A stretch of 46,493 nucleotides of DNA from CALBTQ01 sp036725605 (GTDB lineage: Bacteria; Lernaellota; Lernaellaia; Lernaellales; Lernaellaceae). Under the pieces are notes generated by a model. The model was not told the DNA's origin. It worked only from the letters and a program-made list of their open reading frames with translations, and searched no databases. Below are positions 1 through 8,853 of this stretch, piece by piece (the first letter of the stretch is position 1; every line of letters starts with the position of its first letter). The position numbers and the translations under genes are program-made. The stretch lies in the NCBI GenBank assembly GCA_036725605.1, contig DAIMDW010000035.1:1-46493 (forward strand). The letters are read 5' to 3'.

Positions 1-70
1 AGCAACAAAGAAGCAAGAAGGGGATGCTCTTGACTTGCGCGGTTATGGGTGTCCCTGGATTTAGCCCTCG

Positions 71-167
71 CGCGCGTTAGCGCCGGCCGAGGCCTCGCAC
101 AATGAACGAAACCTAGGTCCAGGAATTATTCCTGGTAGGTCCAGGGATTATTTCTGGTTATCCCTGG
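71..167 (-). repeat. Dispersed palindromic repeat, copy A (two 22-bp units)
   Basis: On the minus strand this reads CCAGGGATAA, then two 22-bp units each built on a 17-nt palindrome (119-135 and 141-157; consensus CCAGGAATAATTCCTGG), then a conserved tail with CATTGTGCG and GGCCGGCGCT (79-88) ending in an alternating CGCG run. A second, inverted copy with one unit lies at 8844-8920. The repeat overlaps the end of the MscS gene and supplies its last codons and TAA stop. There is no T-run, so it is not a standard intrinsic terminator. Confidence 0.85.
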
Positions 168-988
168 CGTTGGTGCACATCGACCTGCGGGAAGGGGATC
201 TCGATGCCCGCGGCGTCGAGCGCTTCCTTGATCGCCTGATTGGCGGCGAAGAAGACGTTCCAGTAGTCGGCGCTTTTGCACCAGGGGCGCACGACCAGAT
301 TGAGCGACGAATCGGCCATGGCGTTCAGTTCGATCTGCGGGGCCGGATCGCTCAGCACGCCGGGCGTGGCCTTGAGCGCGTTGGCGATCACATCGCGCGC
401 CTTGCCGATCTGCGAGCCGTACGCGACGCCCACGATCAGGTCGACGCGGCGCGTGTCCAGCGCGGAGTAATTGACGATCGGGTTGCCCCACACGCCCCGG
501 TTGGGCAGCACGATCTTCTTGTTGTCCGGCGTGATCATCGTGGTGGCCATCATGTTGATCTCGCCGATCACGCCCTGGTGGCCGCCGGCGTCGACGAAAT
601 CGCCGATCTTGAACGGCTGGTTGAGCACGATCATCATCCCCGACGCGAGGTTGCCCAGCGATTCCTGGAAGGCGAAGCCGACGATGAAACCGGTGACACC
701 CAGACCGGCGATCAACGGGGCCACGTCGATGCCCAGGCGCGGCAGGGCGATCATCAGCAGGACGACCCACAGCACCTTGCCGGTGACGTTGACCAGGAAT
801 TTCTCCAGCGTTTCGTTGATGCGCTTGCTTTTGTGCAGCACCATCCGCAGCGCCTTGCGCGTGATTTTGATGGCGATGGCGCCGACGATGAGAATGAGAA
901 TGAACACGGCCAGATCGACGAGAAAGCCGGGGCCTTTTTCCATCAGCCAGGCCTTGCCCTGGGCGAGCCAAGTCAGTTCTTGCATCAT
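158..988 (-). CDS. mscS: MscS-family small-conductance mechanosensitive channel
   Basis: Inner-membrane channel that opens under membrane tension to release solutes after osmotic downshock. The 276 residues are close to the usual length of short MscS proteins (about 286). Three hydrophobic segments are visible (about 21-42, 70-90 and 92-130). The third runs into the Gly/Ala-rich pore helix (GLGVTGFIVGFAFQESLGNLASG), then the NQPFKIGDFV start of the beta domain and the C-terminal IPFPQVDVH motif typical of the family. Two ATGs are adjacent; the first (986-988) has AAGGG about 7 nt upstream. It is the last gene of a minus-strand run, 27 bp after the DUF3332 gene. The last two codons before the stop (Gln-Gly) and the TAA lie inside a dispersed repeat, so the native C-terminus may have been replaced by the insertion. 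Confidence 0.93.
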   Translation of the reverse strand: MMQELTWLAQGKAWLMEKGPGFLVDLAVFILILIVGAIAIKITRKALRMVLHKSKRINETLEKFLVNVTGKVLWVVLLMIALPRLGIDVAPLIAGLGVTGFIVGFAFQESLGNLASGMMIVLNQPFKIGDFVDAGGHQGVIGEINMMATTMITPDNKKIVLPNRGVWGNPIVNYSALDTRRVDLIVGVAYGSQIGKARDVIANALKATPGVLSDPAPQIELNAMADSSLNLVVRPWCKSADYWNVFFAANQAIKEALDAAGIEIPFPQVDVHQRQG

Positions 989-1015
989 GATAACCCTTAT
1001 TTTGCAGGCGCTCGG

Positions 1016-1600
1016 TTACGGCGCCACGGTTTGCAGCAGCAAATTTTCGGCGACGGGATACTCCGCCATCGTGTCGGCGACGTCCTGCGCATCGACGTGC
1101 GTACGTGCGCCGTCCCGGTAAAGATTCAGACCGCCGTCCTCGGTCGGCGCGGCAATCAGGTTCGCCTGTTTGCCGGCCTGCTCGACCTGCGCGAACACCT
1201 TGTCGCCCTTGGTGCGCACGGTCATGGTTTTGATCGTCCCGTCGGCGGCCGGAGCGGTGATGTCGAAGTTGACGCCTTCGCCGGCGTGGAAGGTCAGCGT
1301 CACGTCCTGGCCGTCGAGCTGCGTGACGACCGTCTCGCTTTCGCCCGCCGCCACCGGATTATTACCGCTGTAAAACTCGATGACGTTGAGCACGATCCAG
1401 TCGATCAGCGCGGCGATGCCGTACACCGGCAAGATGACGAAGATGGCCAGCACCAGGCTGGCGATCCACTTGTTGCTCAGGTTTTTGTTCCAGTTGTACA
1501 GTTTTCCGGTCAGCGCGAAGCTGCCCATGCACGAGGCGGTGAACAGGCTGAAGGTGGTCAGCACCAACAACACGGCGATCAGACGAAAGGTCGTTTTCAT
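1016..1600 (-). CDS. DUF3332 family membrane protein
   Basis: 194 residues beginning MKTTFRLIAVLLVL, with an N-terminal hydrophobic segment and a Cys at about 24 (TASC-MGSFALT). A second membrane segment follows (about 46-70, containing the VYGIAALIDWIVLNVIEFYSG motif), then a soluble beta-rich C-terminal half. The SCMGSFALT...YNWNK...VYG.A..ID..VLN.IEF.SG.NPV pattern is that of DUF3332, a family without assigned function. An in-frame TTG exists 15 nt upstream, but the ATG at 1598-1600 has GGGGGAGA at the right distance and is preferred. It lies 35 bp after the lipoprotein gene and 27 bp before mscS, suggesting one transcript. Cys24 could be a lipidation site. Confidence 0.85.
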   Translation of the reverse strand: MKTTFRLIAVLLVLTTFSLFTASCMGSFALTGKLYNWNKNLSNKWIASLVLAIFVILPVYGIAALIDWIVLNVIEFYSGNNPVAAGESETVVTQLDGQDVTLTFHAGEGVNFDITAPAADGTIKTMTVRTKGDKVFAQVEQAGKQANLIAAPTEDGGLNLYRDGARTHVDAQDVADTMAEYPVAENLLLQTVAP

Positions 1601-1635
1601 CGTTTTCTCCCCCAATTTGACGATTTACGGTGCGA

Positions 1636-2535
1636 TCACGGGCACGCGTCGGCCAGCAGATCCAGGTTGTATTCCTCGGCGAATTCGTCGCAGCCGGGGA
1701 TTTCCGGAATCTCCAGGTCGGCTTCGGCCTCGATGACCAGCTCGAATTTTTTCATGGTCAGGTGCCAGCCGAGCAGTTCCTCGACATCGGGACAATTTTT
1801 GGTCGTGCCGGCGATCAGCCCCTCAACGAGGCACAGGCCGAATTCCTGCATCGCTTCGACCGGATCGGCGTCGTTGTTCACGTCGGCCATGCGGTAGAGC
1901 GCCTTGTAACCGATGCCGATCGAGGCCGATTCGTTGAGCGCTTCGACCAGGTGCGGCACGTTTTCGATCGACAGGTCGATCGTTTCGCCCGGCTTGACGA
2001 TGAACACGCCGTCCTCGTCCACGCGCGGATCGGCGAAGGGAATCATCACCGCTTCGTCCCAGTCCTCGGCCAGATCGCCGTCGCCCAAAAAGAGCTGGAA
2101 CTCGACGGGCACGTCGACCCATGCGTCGGTGTCGTTGGTGAACGAGAAGTTCACGCCCACGCGGGTGACGGTCACGTAATCGCGGATCGTTTCGGTGATC
2201 TGGTTGTCGATGGCCACCGAAAGCACGCCGGGCTGCAGGATCTCCAGCGAGGCGTCGCGCAGCTTGTCTTCCACGTCGTCCATGAAATCCATGATGTCGT
2301 CGTTGTCGAAAAGCCAGCCCATGCCCAGGTCGTCCAGCTCTTCCTCGACGTAATCGACCAGGCCGTCGAGCGTAACGTCGGTCGGGTAGATCGGCAGGTC
2401 GATCGGCAGCAGCGGCAAGGTCGCCTGGCCTGACATGTCGTCGAGATTGACGCCGTCGCCTTCACCGCAGGAAATGACCCAGGCCGAAAGGAAAATCGCT
2501 ATGGTTATAATTATCAGAGCGCCGTATTTCATCAT
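1636..2535 (-). CDS. Predicted lipoprotein of unknown function
   Basis: 299 residues. The N-terminus is a type II signal peptide (hydrophobic 5-20, lipobox VISC with Cys23), followed by GEGDGVNLDDMSG, a short acidic stretch and not the long Asp runs seen elsewhere in the window. The mature part has an acidic helical region (60-100), a beta-rich middle and four further Cys residues in the C-terminal third, probably two disulfides. The segment VGVNFSFTNDTDAWVDVPVEFQLFLGDG resembles LEA14/immunoglobulin-like folds, but I do not recognise a family. The first of two ATGs has AAGGAACG just upstream. It is the first gene of the minus-strand run that continues with DUF3332 and mscS. Confidence 0.8.
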   Translation of the reverse strand: MMKYGALIIITIAIFLSAWVISCGEGDGVNLDDMSGQATLPLLPIDLPIYPTDVTLDGLVDYVEEELDDLGMGWLFDNDDIMDFMDDVEDKLRDASLEILQPGVLSVAIDNQITETIRDYVTVTRVGVNFSFTNDTDAWVDVPVEFQLFLGDGDLAEDWDEAVMIPFADPRVDEDGVFIVKPGETIDLSIENVPHLVEALNESASIGIGYKALYRMADVNNDADPVEAMQEFGLCLVEGLIAGTTKNCPDVEELLGWHLTMKKFELVIEAEADLEIPEIPGCDEFAEEYNLDLLADACP

Positions 2536-2883
2536 TACGTTCCTTTTTCAGTTGAGCGGTTGGATTAAGCATACGACAAAAACGCATCAGAAGAAAGAAA
2601 TCACCTTCCGCTTAATAAAGTTCGACGGAACGCCCGGAAAATCGGGCGTTCCGTCGGTGGTGAGGATGTATTCACCTGATGTGTGCCCTCAGGGAGAATG
2701 CGATTTTCTGTTTTCAAGGCAAATCTGATTTATTCAATGTCGGTTGAGCGAATAATTTTTCCCGTTCGTTTTTCCATCGTTTAGCCAAACCTATGTCCGT
2801 CCGGGCGGTTCGTCAACACGAGCGAATAATAAAAAACCGCCGACAAGGCATTGCCGGCGGCCTTTTGGCGATAACGAACGGGG
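2536..2883. other. Gene-free stretch with a strong inverted repeat
   Basis: 348 bp, AT-rich, between two minus-strand lipoprotein genes. It contains a perfect 14-bp inverted repeat with a 6-nt loop at 2623-2656 (arms CGACGGAACGCCCG), about 90 nt upstream of the 2535 start and so probably in its promoter or leader. It also holds the terminator of the 2884-4470 gene (separate entry). The long repeat has no adjoining T-run on the plus strand and only an interrupted one on the minus strand, so I do not call it a terminator. Confidence 0.6.
2830..2863 (-). terminator. Intrinsic terminator of the 2884-4470 gene
   Basis: Read on the minus strand: CCGCCGGCAA, loop TGCC, TTGTCGGCGG, then TTTTTTATT. 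The stem is 10 bp with one G-U pair, and the T-run sits directly after it, about 20 nt past the stop codon. Confidence 0.85.
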
Positions 2884-4470
2884 CTATTTCTGCGCCAGTT
2901 CGTCGGTGAAGTCGTCGAAATCGGTCAGCGCCCAAATCAGGCTGGTGCCGTATTCCTTGAAGTTCGGATCGGCGTTCAGCCCCTTCCAGGTGGAGATCAC
3001 GCGGATGAACGTGAGCACGTTGTCATCGACGACTTCGCCGTCGACGGAGATGGTCGGCAGCAACTCGACGCCTTCTTCGATCAGATAATTGCCGTAGCCG
3101 TAGGAGATCGTCTCCTTGGCCGTCGTCCAGGTCCACGGCGCGGCCAGATCCGCCGCATGCAGCGCCAGCACGCCGATGAAGTGCCCCTGGTACTCCGGAT
3201 GCTGCTCGAGGTACGCCTGCGAATCCGCATCCTGGTAGCTGTGGGTGAGCACCAGGTAGTTGGTATCGGGCACGCGGCGCACGGAGAATTCGCCGAACTC
3301 CTGCTTGTCGATGATCGACACCGCGTTTTGCGGCGCGGCCTGCTGCCAACAACCGTTGTTCACGCCGGTGAAGTAGTACATCTTGCTGGGCACCAGTTCG
3401 TCTTCCAGATCGGCCAGCTTCACGTAGCCCAGGTAGAGACCGCTTTTGCGATAGCTGGGGTCCGAGCCCTGGCTGCAATACCCGCCGGTGGTCGGATCGG
3501 CTTCGTCGAAGGACACCGAGTTGGCCACGTCGCGGCCCGAGGCGAAAATCAGCGCGCCGCGCTCGTGGTCTTCGCTCCAGGGCAGGGGGCACTGCGCTTG
3601 CGTCGGATAGTCGTCGCGCTCGACGAGCACCGGGCTGATCTGAATGAACTTCGCTTCGGCGAAGGGCGAAACGTAGCGCCAGGTCTGATCGGCCACATTC
3701 ATCGCCAGCAGGTGCGACTGGTCGCAGTCGGTGTTGTTGACGTACTTGCCGTACCAATAATAGACCGTCTGGTCGTCGACGTTCAGGTGGCCGGTGGGCA
3801 CGAAGAAGGGCACTTCGACCCCGGAGGATTCGCCGCCGGGGAACATCTGAGCGCGTTCGATGTCGTTGAGCAGGCCGGTCGGGTTGCCCTCGCCGTCGAA
3901 GGCGACGTGCTCGGTCACCGATTCGTAGTGCACGGTGTCGGGCGCGTAGCCGACGATTTCATCGAGGATGTAGTCGCCGTCCGTGTCCCAGCCCCAGGGC
4001 ACGCCGACCACCGGGCCGGATGCGCCCTGGCCTTCGGGAAGCGGATGGGTGTCGCCGAAGAAGTAGAAGGTTTTGTCGCCGATCTTGACGTTCATCCCCA
4101 GGTCGGTGCCGGCCAGCACATCGTCCCAGTCGTCGTGCTCGACGTAGGTGAAGCCGTCGGGGAAGATGTCGTTCATGAATTCCTGCGCGGGCGCATAGGC
4201 GTACATGCCGACGAAATCGGTGCCGTAATACTGGCAGATGTCCACCTTGATGCCGCTGTCGTCGAAGCAGTCGGCCTCTTCCCAGGAGACATCGTCGTCG
4301 GCGCTGTCGTCGTCATCGTCGGACGTGTCGTCGTCCGTCGTGTCGTCGTCCGTTGCGTCGTCGTCGTCAGAATCATTGTTGTTATCGTCGTCGTCGTCGT
4401 CCCCGCATCCGGCGGCGAACAACAACGCAAACACCAACAGCAAAATCGGCCAAATCGATTCGATTTTCAT
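2884..4470 (-). CDS. Asp-linker lipoprotein, DUF4185-like (beta-propeller) domain
   Basis: 528 residues. The signal peptide ends in lipobox FAAGC (Cys22) and is followed directly by about 38 residues made almost wholly of Asp with Thr/Asn/Ser. The folded part (about 65-528) contains FYFFGDTHPL, a 'GDT' motif near the start, followed by several Trp/Gly/Asp-containing strand pairs such as GALIFASGRD, YLVLTHSY and YGTSLIWAL. This layout resembles DUF4185, a five-bladed propeller family related to glycosyl hydrolases. The match is by motif and needs a profile search. At least seven Cys residues suit an exported, disulfide-bonded protein. It is divergent from the lipase gene at 4608, and its own terminator follows. 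Confidence 0.75.
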   Translation of the reverse strand: MKIESIWPILLLVFALLFAAGCGDDDDDDNNNDSDDDDATDDDTTDDDTSDDDDDSADDDVSWEEADCFDDSGIKVDICQYYGTDFVGMYAYAPAQEFMNDIFPDGFTYVEHDDWDDVLAGTDLGMNVKIGDKTFYFFGDTHPLPEGQGASGPVVGVPWGWDTDGDYILDEIVGYAPDTVHYESVTEHVAFDGEGNPTGLLNDIERAQMFPGGESSGVEVPFFVPTGHLNVDDQTVYYWYGKYVNNTDCDQSHLLAMNVADQTWRYVSPFAEAKFIQISPVLVERDDYPTQAQCPLPWSEDHERGALIFASGRDVANSVSFDEADPTTGGYCSQGSDPSYRKSGLYLGYVKLADLEDELVPSKMYYFTGVNNGCWQQAAPQNAVSIIDKQEFGEFSVRRVPDTNYLVLTHSYQDADSQAYLEQHPEYQGHFIGVLALHAADLAAPWTWTTAKETISYGYGNYLIEEGVELLPTISVDGEVVDDNVLTFIRVISTWKGLNADPNFKEYGTSLIWALTDFDDFTDELAQK

Positions 4471-4607
4471 CTTCCGTCCCTCATTTAAACGGTGCTTAAC
4501 CCTTTTCGTGCGAAAAACGGCAAAACTTGACCGAAAATGCCCTGAGGGACTCGATTCCCATTTGCACGGAAAACGGGTAAGATAATATCCAGTTGAACGT
4601 ACACGTG

Positions 4608-5630
4608 ATGGTGAAAGCGATGCTGAAATTCTCCGGTGCTTCGCGCAGTGCGCTGTGGTTGTTGCTGTTGATCGGCCTGTTGATGCTCGTGTTGCCCGCT
4701 TGCGGAGGCGGCGAGGACGACGACGATTCGGCCGACGATGATGCCGCCGACGACGACATGATCGCCGGCGACGACGATGACGACGACGTCACTCCCGACG
4801 ACGACGACAACACCCCCGACGATGACGACACGCCCGACGACGACACCCTCGACGACGATACCGGCGACGACGACACCACGCCCGAATTGCCGGGCACGAA
4901 ATCGCCGATCGTACTGATGCACGGCTTCTTCGGTTGGGGCGACGTGGGCGCATTCTCCTACTTCGCCGGCGTGGTCAACGATCTGGAGCGCGAAGGCTTC
5001 GACGTGTTCGAACCGGCCGTTTCGCCGATCAACTCGATGGAAACGCGCGCCGAACAGTGGGTCGAGGAGATCAACGCGCGCTATCCGAACCAGAAGATCA
5101 ACATCATCGCGCACAGCCAGGGCGGGCTCGACGCGCGCTACATGATTTCGACGCTGGGCTGGGGCGATCGCGTGGACGCGCTGGTCACCGTTTCGACGCC
5201 GCATTACGGCACGGCCATCGCCGACATCGCCACGGGGATCATTCCCGGGTTCGCGCAGGACATCATCGACTGGATCATGAACATGTTCGGGCTGGATTGG
5301 GACGGCATCGCCCAACTGACGCACGAATACGTGGAGGAGACGTTCAATCCGGCCAACCCGGACGATCCGCGCGTCACCTACTATTCGTATCAGACCGACG
5401 CGGAAGACAACTGCTTCTTCATGCTCGAGCCGACGCACTTTCTCATCGGGCTGTTCGACGGCGCGAACGACGGCGTCGTGCCGACCGAATCGGCGCGCTA
5501 CGGCATCGAGCTGGGCGTGGAGTCGGCCGACCACTGGTCGATCATCGGCCAGCCGGTGGGCCTGGCCAACTTCGACCACAAGGCCTTCTACCGCGAAATC
5601 GCCTATTTCCTGAAGGACGAAGGGTTTTAA
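4608..5630 (+). CDS. Asp-linker lipoprotein with triacylglycerol-lipase-type alpha/beta hydrolase
   Basis: 340 residues. The signal peptide ends LVLPAC (Cys32), then come GGGE and about 60 residues of Asp/Thr/Pro linker. The enzyme domain starts at about 100 with SPIVLMHGFFGWG, the oxyanion HG motif of family I lipases. The nucleophile elbow is IIAHSQGG (Ser170). The acid is probably Asp288 in GANDGVVP and the base His309 (SADHWSI) or His324 (FDHKAF); the Asp-His spacing of 21 resembles Pseudomonas lipases. Likely hydrolyses lipid esters at the cell surface. Starts at 4593 (TTG), 4608 and 4620 (ATG) are possible. The 4620 start has GGTGA upstream and is a close alternative. No lipase foldase gene is adjacent. 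Confidence 0.88.
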   Translation: MVKAMLKFSGASRSALWLLLLIGLLMLVLPACGGGEDDDDSADDDAADDDMIAGDDDDDDVTPDDDDNTPDDDDTPDDDTLDDDTGDDDTTPELPGTKSPIVLMHGFFGWGDVGAFSYFAGVVNDLEREGFDVFEPAVSPINSMETRAEQWVEEINARYPNQKINIIAHSQGGLDARYMISTLGWGDRVDALVTVSTPHYGTAIADIATGIIPGFAQDIIDWIMNMFGLDWDGIAQLTHEYVEETFNPANPDDPRVTYYSYQTDAEDNCFFMLEPTHFLIGLFDGANDGVVPTESARYGIELGVESADHWSIIGQPVGLANFDHKAFYREIAYFLKDEGF

Positions 5631-5662
5631 CGCACAACGCGAGAACGATCCGACTTCGGCGC

Positions 5663-5692
5663 TTGACGCCTCTATAGGCTGCGGCTTATCCT
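5663..5692 (+). promoter_or_regulatory. Candidate sigma-70-type promoter for the beta-helix lipoprotein
   Basis: TTGACG (5663-5668), an 18-bp spacer, then TATCCT (5687-5692). It lies 45 bp upstream of the 5737 start, in the short gap after the lipase gene. Confidence 0.45.
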
Positions 5693-5736
5693 GAATACGC
5701 AAATAAGGAATAACCGTTTGATGCATGGAGGTCGTC

Positions 5737-7374
5737 ATGTCCGGTTTTGCCTTCCGCGTTTTGGTCATCCTGTTGTTGACAGCCCTTTCTTTCGCCGGTT
5801 TCGCCTGCGATGACGACGACGATAACGACGATTCTGTCGACGACGATACCGTAGATGACGACGCGGATGACGACACCGGCGACGACGATACCTGCGACGA
5901 CGACACCTGTGACGACGATACTTCCGATGACGACACAGACGACGACGATACAATCGATGACGACGACACCGGGCCGGACGACGTGTATGTGAGCGTCAAC
6001 GGCGACGACGCCAACCCGGGAACGCAGACGGAGCCGAAGCGGATGATCACGGCCGGCGTTGAGCTTGTCACCACGGGCGGCACGGTGTACGTCGCCGCCG
6101 GGACCTACGCGGAAAGCGTGTCCGTCAGCGGCGTTTCGCTGGTGGGCGGCTACGAGGACAGCGGTTGGACGCGCGATATCGCCGCCAATCAAACGATCAT
6201 CGAGGGCGTCGCCGATCAACCGGCGCTGACGATCACCGGCGCGTCAACGAAGGAAACCGTCGAGGTCGGTGGCTTTTCCATTCAGGGCAACAGTTCGGCC
6301 ACCGACGCTTACGGCGTAAAGATCGTCGATGGGGCGGATGTGGCCTTTACCGATAATACAGTAACCGTATTGCAGGCGGAAACGTCGTTGCGAAAGGACA
6401 AGGCATTTCCCTTCAATGATACATCATTCGGCGTGTATATCGCCGATTCGACCGTGGACATGATGCGTAATGAAATTAACGGGAACAGCGGCTCGCCGAT
6501 ATCCCATCTATCCTTCGGCGTTTATGGCGAGCGTTCCACGGTCGAAATAACCGAGAATCACATCGTCGGCGGTGAAGCCGGGCAAACCTACGGCGTCTAT
6601 TTGGCTCACGATTCGGTCGCCAGCATCATCGACAACGATCTAGACGGCGGAATTGCCGACTCGTTGCACAATGCGTTTGCCATATACGTTTACGAAAACC
6701 AGCCGATGACCATTGCCAATAACTCAATTTACGGAGGGGACGGGTATGGTGCGGATGGCATCATCCTCGAATCGAGTTACGTGGAAGTGGTCAACAACAT
6801 GATTGACGGCGGAAATGGCTCCTATGGATCATTAGGGATATTGGTTCATCAACGATGTTGTTCGGCCAATATTGTAAATAATTCCATATTTGGCGGATCC
6901 GGGGGCCGTTCGAGAGCGATAAGCGAAGCGGTGCTTTTTTATGGACCGGAAGATACGATTCACCTGGTGAATAACATAATCGACGCCGGTGGTGGATCTT
7001 CAAGCTCAACATGCCTGGTTCTCGACTACGACGCCGTCGATCACCGCCAGGCCACGCTGATCAACAACGACTTCTACGACCCGGACGGCGACTGCCTGGT
7101 GATGGATCACGACGTGTGCCTCGACGACATCGCCGAGGTCAACGCCTGCGAATTCGCGGGGTGCGTCGAGGCGTCGGGGAACATCAGCGCCGAGCCGCAA
7201 TGGGTGAGCGCCGACGATTTCCACCTGACGGCGGGCAGCCTGTGCATCGACGCGGGCATCGACCCGGCGCCCTGGTACGACGGCGACCTGGCCGACTACG
7301 ATTTCGACGGCGACCCGCGCCCGTCCGGCTCCGGCTGGGACATCGGCGCGGACGAAGTAGTTATCGCAAGATAA
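5737..7374 (+). CDS. Asp-linker lipoprotein with right-handed beta-helix (DUF1565-like)
   Basis: 545 residues. The signal peptide ends FAGFAC, and the lipid-bearing Cys is followed at once by DDDDDNDD and about 55 more Asp/Thr-rich residues. The folded part begins VYVSVNGDDANPGT, the usual opening of DUF1565/pectate-lyase-like beta-helices, and continues with repeated strand turns containing NN, GNS and I.NN (ITENHIVGG, IANNSIYGG, VVNNMIDGG, IVNNSIFGG). It closes with FHLTAGSLCIDAGIDPAP and GWDIGADE, a common end of this architecture. Substrate is unknown; surface polysaccharide binding or cleavage is the family expectation. The ATG at 5737 has GGAGG 6 nt upstream and beats the ATG at 5725. 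The centre (about 6340-7000) is clearly more AT-rich than the flanks. Confidence 0.85.
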   Translation: MSGFAFRVLVILLLTALSFAGFACDDDDDNDDSVDDDTVDDDADDDTGDDDTCDDDTCDDDTSDDDTDDDDTIDDDDTGPDDVYVSVNGDDANPGTQTEPKRMITAGVELVTTGGTVYVAAGTYAESVSVSGVSLVGGYEDSGWTRDIAANQTIIEGVADQPALTITGASTKETVEVGGFSIQGNSSATDAYGVKIVDGADVAFTDNTVTVLQAETSLRKDKAFPFNDTSFGVYIADSTVDMMRNEINGNSGSPISHLSFGVYGERSTVEITENHIVGGEAGQTYGVYLAHDSVASIIDNDLDGGIADSLHNAFAIYVYENQPMTIANNSIYGGDGYGADGIILESSYVEVVNNMIDGGNGSYGSLGILVHQRCCSANIVNNSIFGGSGGRSRAISEAVLFYGPEDTIHLVNNIIDAGGGSSSSTCLVLDYDAVDHRQATLINNDFYDPDGDCLVMDHDVCLDDIAEVNACEFAGCVEASGNISAEPQWVSADDFHLTAGSLCIDAGIDPAPWYDGDLADYDFDGDPRPSGSGWDIGADEVVIAR

Positions 7375-7428
7375 CCGATGGCGCGCGCCGGCATCTTCCC
7401 CTTGCCAGTGCATGATTGACGTTTTACA

Positions 7429-7452
7429 CTCACGGCGAAAATCATCCGTGAG
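7429..7452 (+). promoter_or_regulatory. Small hairpin in the tryptophanase leader
   Basis: CTCACGG, 10-nt loop, CCGTGAG: a perfect 7-bp stem ending just before the AGGAGA ribosome-binding site of the tryptophanase gene. It could modulate translation. No Trp-containing tnaC-like leader peptide is present. Confidence 0.35.
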
Positions 7453-7464
7453 CAAGGAGACGTC

Positions 7465-8853
7465 ATGTCCGACAATCACTGGCCCGCCTTCGAACCGTAC
7501 AAGTGCAAAGTCATCGAGAAGATATCGCTCACCACGCCCAGCCAGCGCCGGGCGGCGGCCGAACGCGCCAAGTACAACCTGTTCAAGCTGCTGGCCCGCG
7601 AGGTGACCATCGATCTGCTGACCGATTCGGGCACCGCCGCGATGAGCGACAAGCAGTGGAGCCGGGTGATGGTCGGCGACGAATCCTACGCCGGGGCCGA
7701 GAGCTTCGTGCGCTTCCAGGAAACGGTGCGGCGCATCACCGGCATGCAGCACGTGCTGCCCACGCACCAGGGGCGCGCCGCGGAAAATCTGCTGTTCTCC
7801 GCGCTGCTCGAACCGGGCGCCGTGGTGCCCAACAACACGCACTTCGACACGACCGAAGCCAACGTGATGCACAAGGGCGGCAAGGCGGTCAATCTGCCCT
7901 GCGGATCGGCGGCGGATATCGAATCCGACGAGCCGTTCAAGGGCGATATGGACCTGGCGCGGCTCGACCAGGTGCTGGAGGAAAACGCCGGGCGCGTGCC
8001 GTTGGTGGTGATGACGGTGACCAACAACAGCGCGGGCGGTCAGCCGGTGTCGATGGCCAACATCAAGGCGACCGCGGACATTTGCAAAAAGTACCAGGTG
8101 CCGCTGTATCTGGATGCGGCGCGCTACGCGGAAAATTGCTGGTTCATCAAGCATCGCGAAAAGGGCTACGGCAAAAAGTCGATCGAGGAGATCGCGCACG
8201 AGATGTTCGGCTACGCCGACGGCGCGCTGATGAGCGCCAAGAAGGACGCGTACGTGAACATGGGCGGCTTTTTGGCCACGCGCGATCACGAAGTGAAAAA
8301 CAAGGTCGCCGAGTTGATGGTCGTCGTCGAGGGCTTCATCACCTACGGCGGGATGTCCGGGCGCGACATGGAGGCGGTGGCGCAGGGCCTGCTGGAGGGG
8401 CTCGACGAGGAAATCCTCACCGCGCGCATCGCGCAGGTGGCGCGGCTGGGCGAGCGGCTGGACAAACTCGGCGTGCCGTATCTGAAACCCGCCGGCGGCC
8501 ACGGCATCTACCTGGACGCGCGTCGCATGTGTCCGCACATTCCGCAAGGGCAGTTCCCCGGGCAGGCGATTACGGTCGAGCTGTATCTGGAAGGCGGCGT
8601 GCGCGCCTGCGAGATCGGCTCGGTGATGTTCGCGCACCCGCACCCGGAAACCGGCGAAATGATCTACCCCGAGCTCGACCTGGTGCGCATGGCGATTCCG
8701 CGCCGCGTGTACAGCGAATCGCACATGGAGCACGTCGCCGAAACCTGCGGCCGCGTGATGAAACGCGCCGAGGCGATCCGCGGCATGAAATTCACCTACG
8801 AACCCCCGCGCCTGAAGCACTTCCTGGCGCATTTCGATTGGGTCCAGGGATAA
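7465..8853 (+). CDS. tnaA: Tryptophanase (PLP-dependent beta-eliminating lyase)
   Basis: 462 residues, full family length (E. coli TnaA 471, tyrosine phenol-lyase 456). Splits L-tryptophan to indole, pyruvate and ammonia. Family landmarks: IDLLTDSGT (49-57), GDESYAG (71-77), PTHQGRAAEN (99-108), NNSAGGQPVSMAN (187-199), DAARYAEN with Asp217 and Arg220 for PLP, and SAKKD with PLP-lysine Lys260. Two positions separate it from tyrosine phenol-lyase. Asp128 (FDTT) matches TnaA, where the phenol-lyase has Thr. Ile384 (CEIGS) matches TnaA, where the phenol-lyase has the phenol-binding Arg. AGGAGA lies 6 nt before the ATG. No tnaB permease is adjacent. The stop codon is supplied by a dispersed repeat. 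Confidence 0.92.
   Translation: MSDNHWPAFEPYKCKVIEKISLTTPSQRRAAAERAKYNLFKLLAREVTIDLLTDSGTAAMSDKQWSRVMVGDESYAGAESFVRFQETVRRITGMQHVLPTHQGRAAENLLFSALLEPGAVVPNNTHFDTTEANVMHKGGKAVNLPCGSAADIESDEPFKGDMDLARLDQVLEENAGRVPLVVMTVTNNSAGGQPVSMANIKATADICKKYQVPLYLDAARYAENCWFIKHREKGYGKKSIEEIAHEMFGYADGALMSAKKDAYVNMGGFLATRDHEVKNKVAELMVVVEGFITYGGMSGRDMEAVAQGLLEGLDEEILTARIAQVARLGERLDKLGVPYLKPAGGHGIYLDARRMCPHIPQGQFPGQAITVELYLEGGVRACEIGSVMFAHPHPETGEMIYPELDLVRMAIPRRVYSESHMEHVAETCGRVMKRAEAIRGMKFTYEPPRLKHFLAHFDWVQG

Noticed and set aside
2623..2656. 14-bp perfect inverted repeat as a terminator
   Set aside because: No continuous T-run on either side, and it lies upstream of a minus-strand start, not behind a gene end. 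The real terminator of the upstream gene is at 2830-2863.
4485..6083. Minus-strand frame rich in Ser-Ser-Val across the lipase and beta-helix genes
   Set aside because: It results from reading GAC/GAT Asp repeats backwards (GTC/ATC/TCG). The plus strand has the signal peptides and catalytic motifs.
7412..7464. Short open frame before tryptophanase as a tnaC-like leader peptide
   Set aside because: No Trp codon, and the frame runs on into the tnaA coding region in another phase.
7006..8832. 608-codon minus-strand frame opposite tryptophanase
   Set aside because: Antisense shadow of a clearly conserved gene; no ribosome-binding site or recognisable domain.
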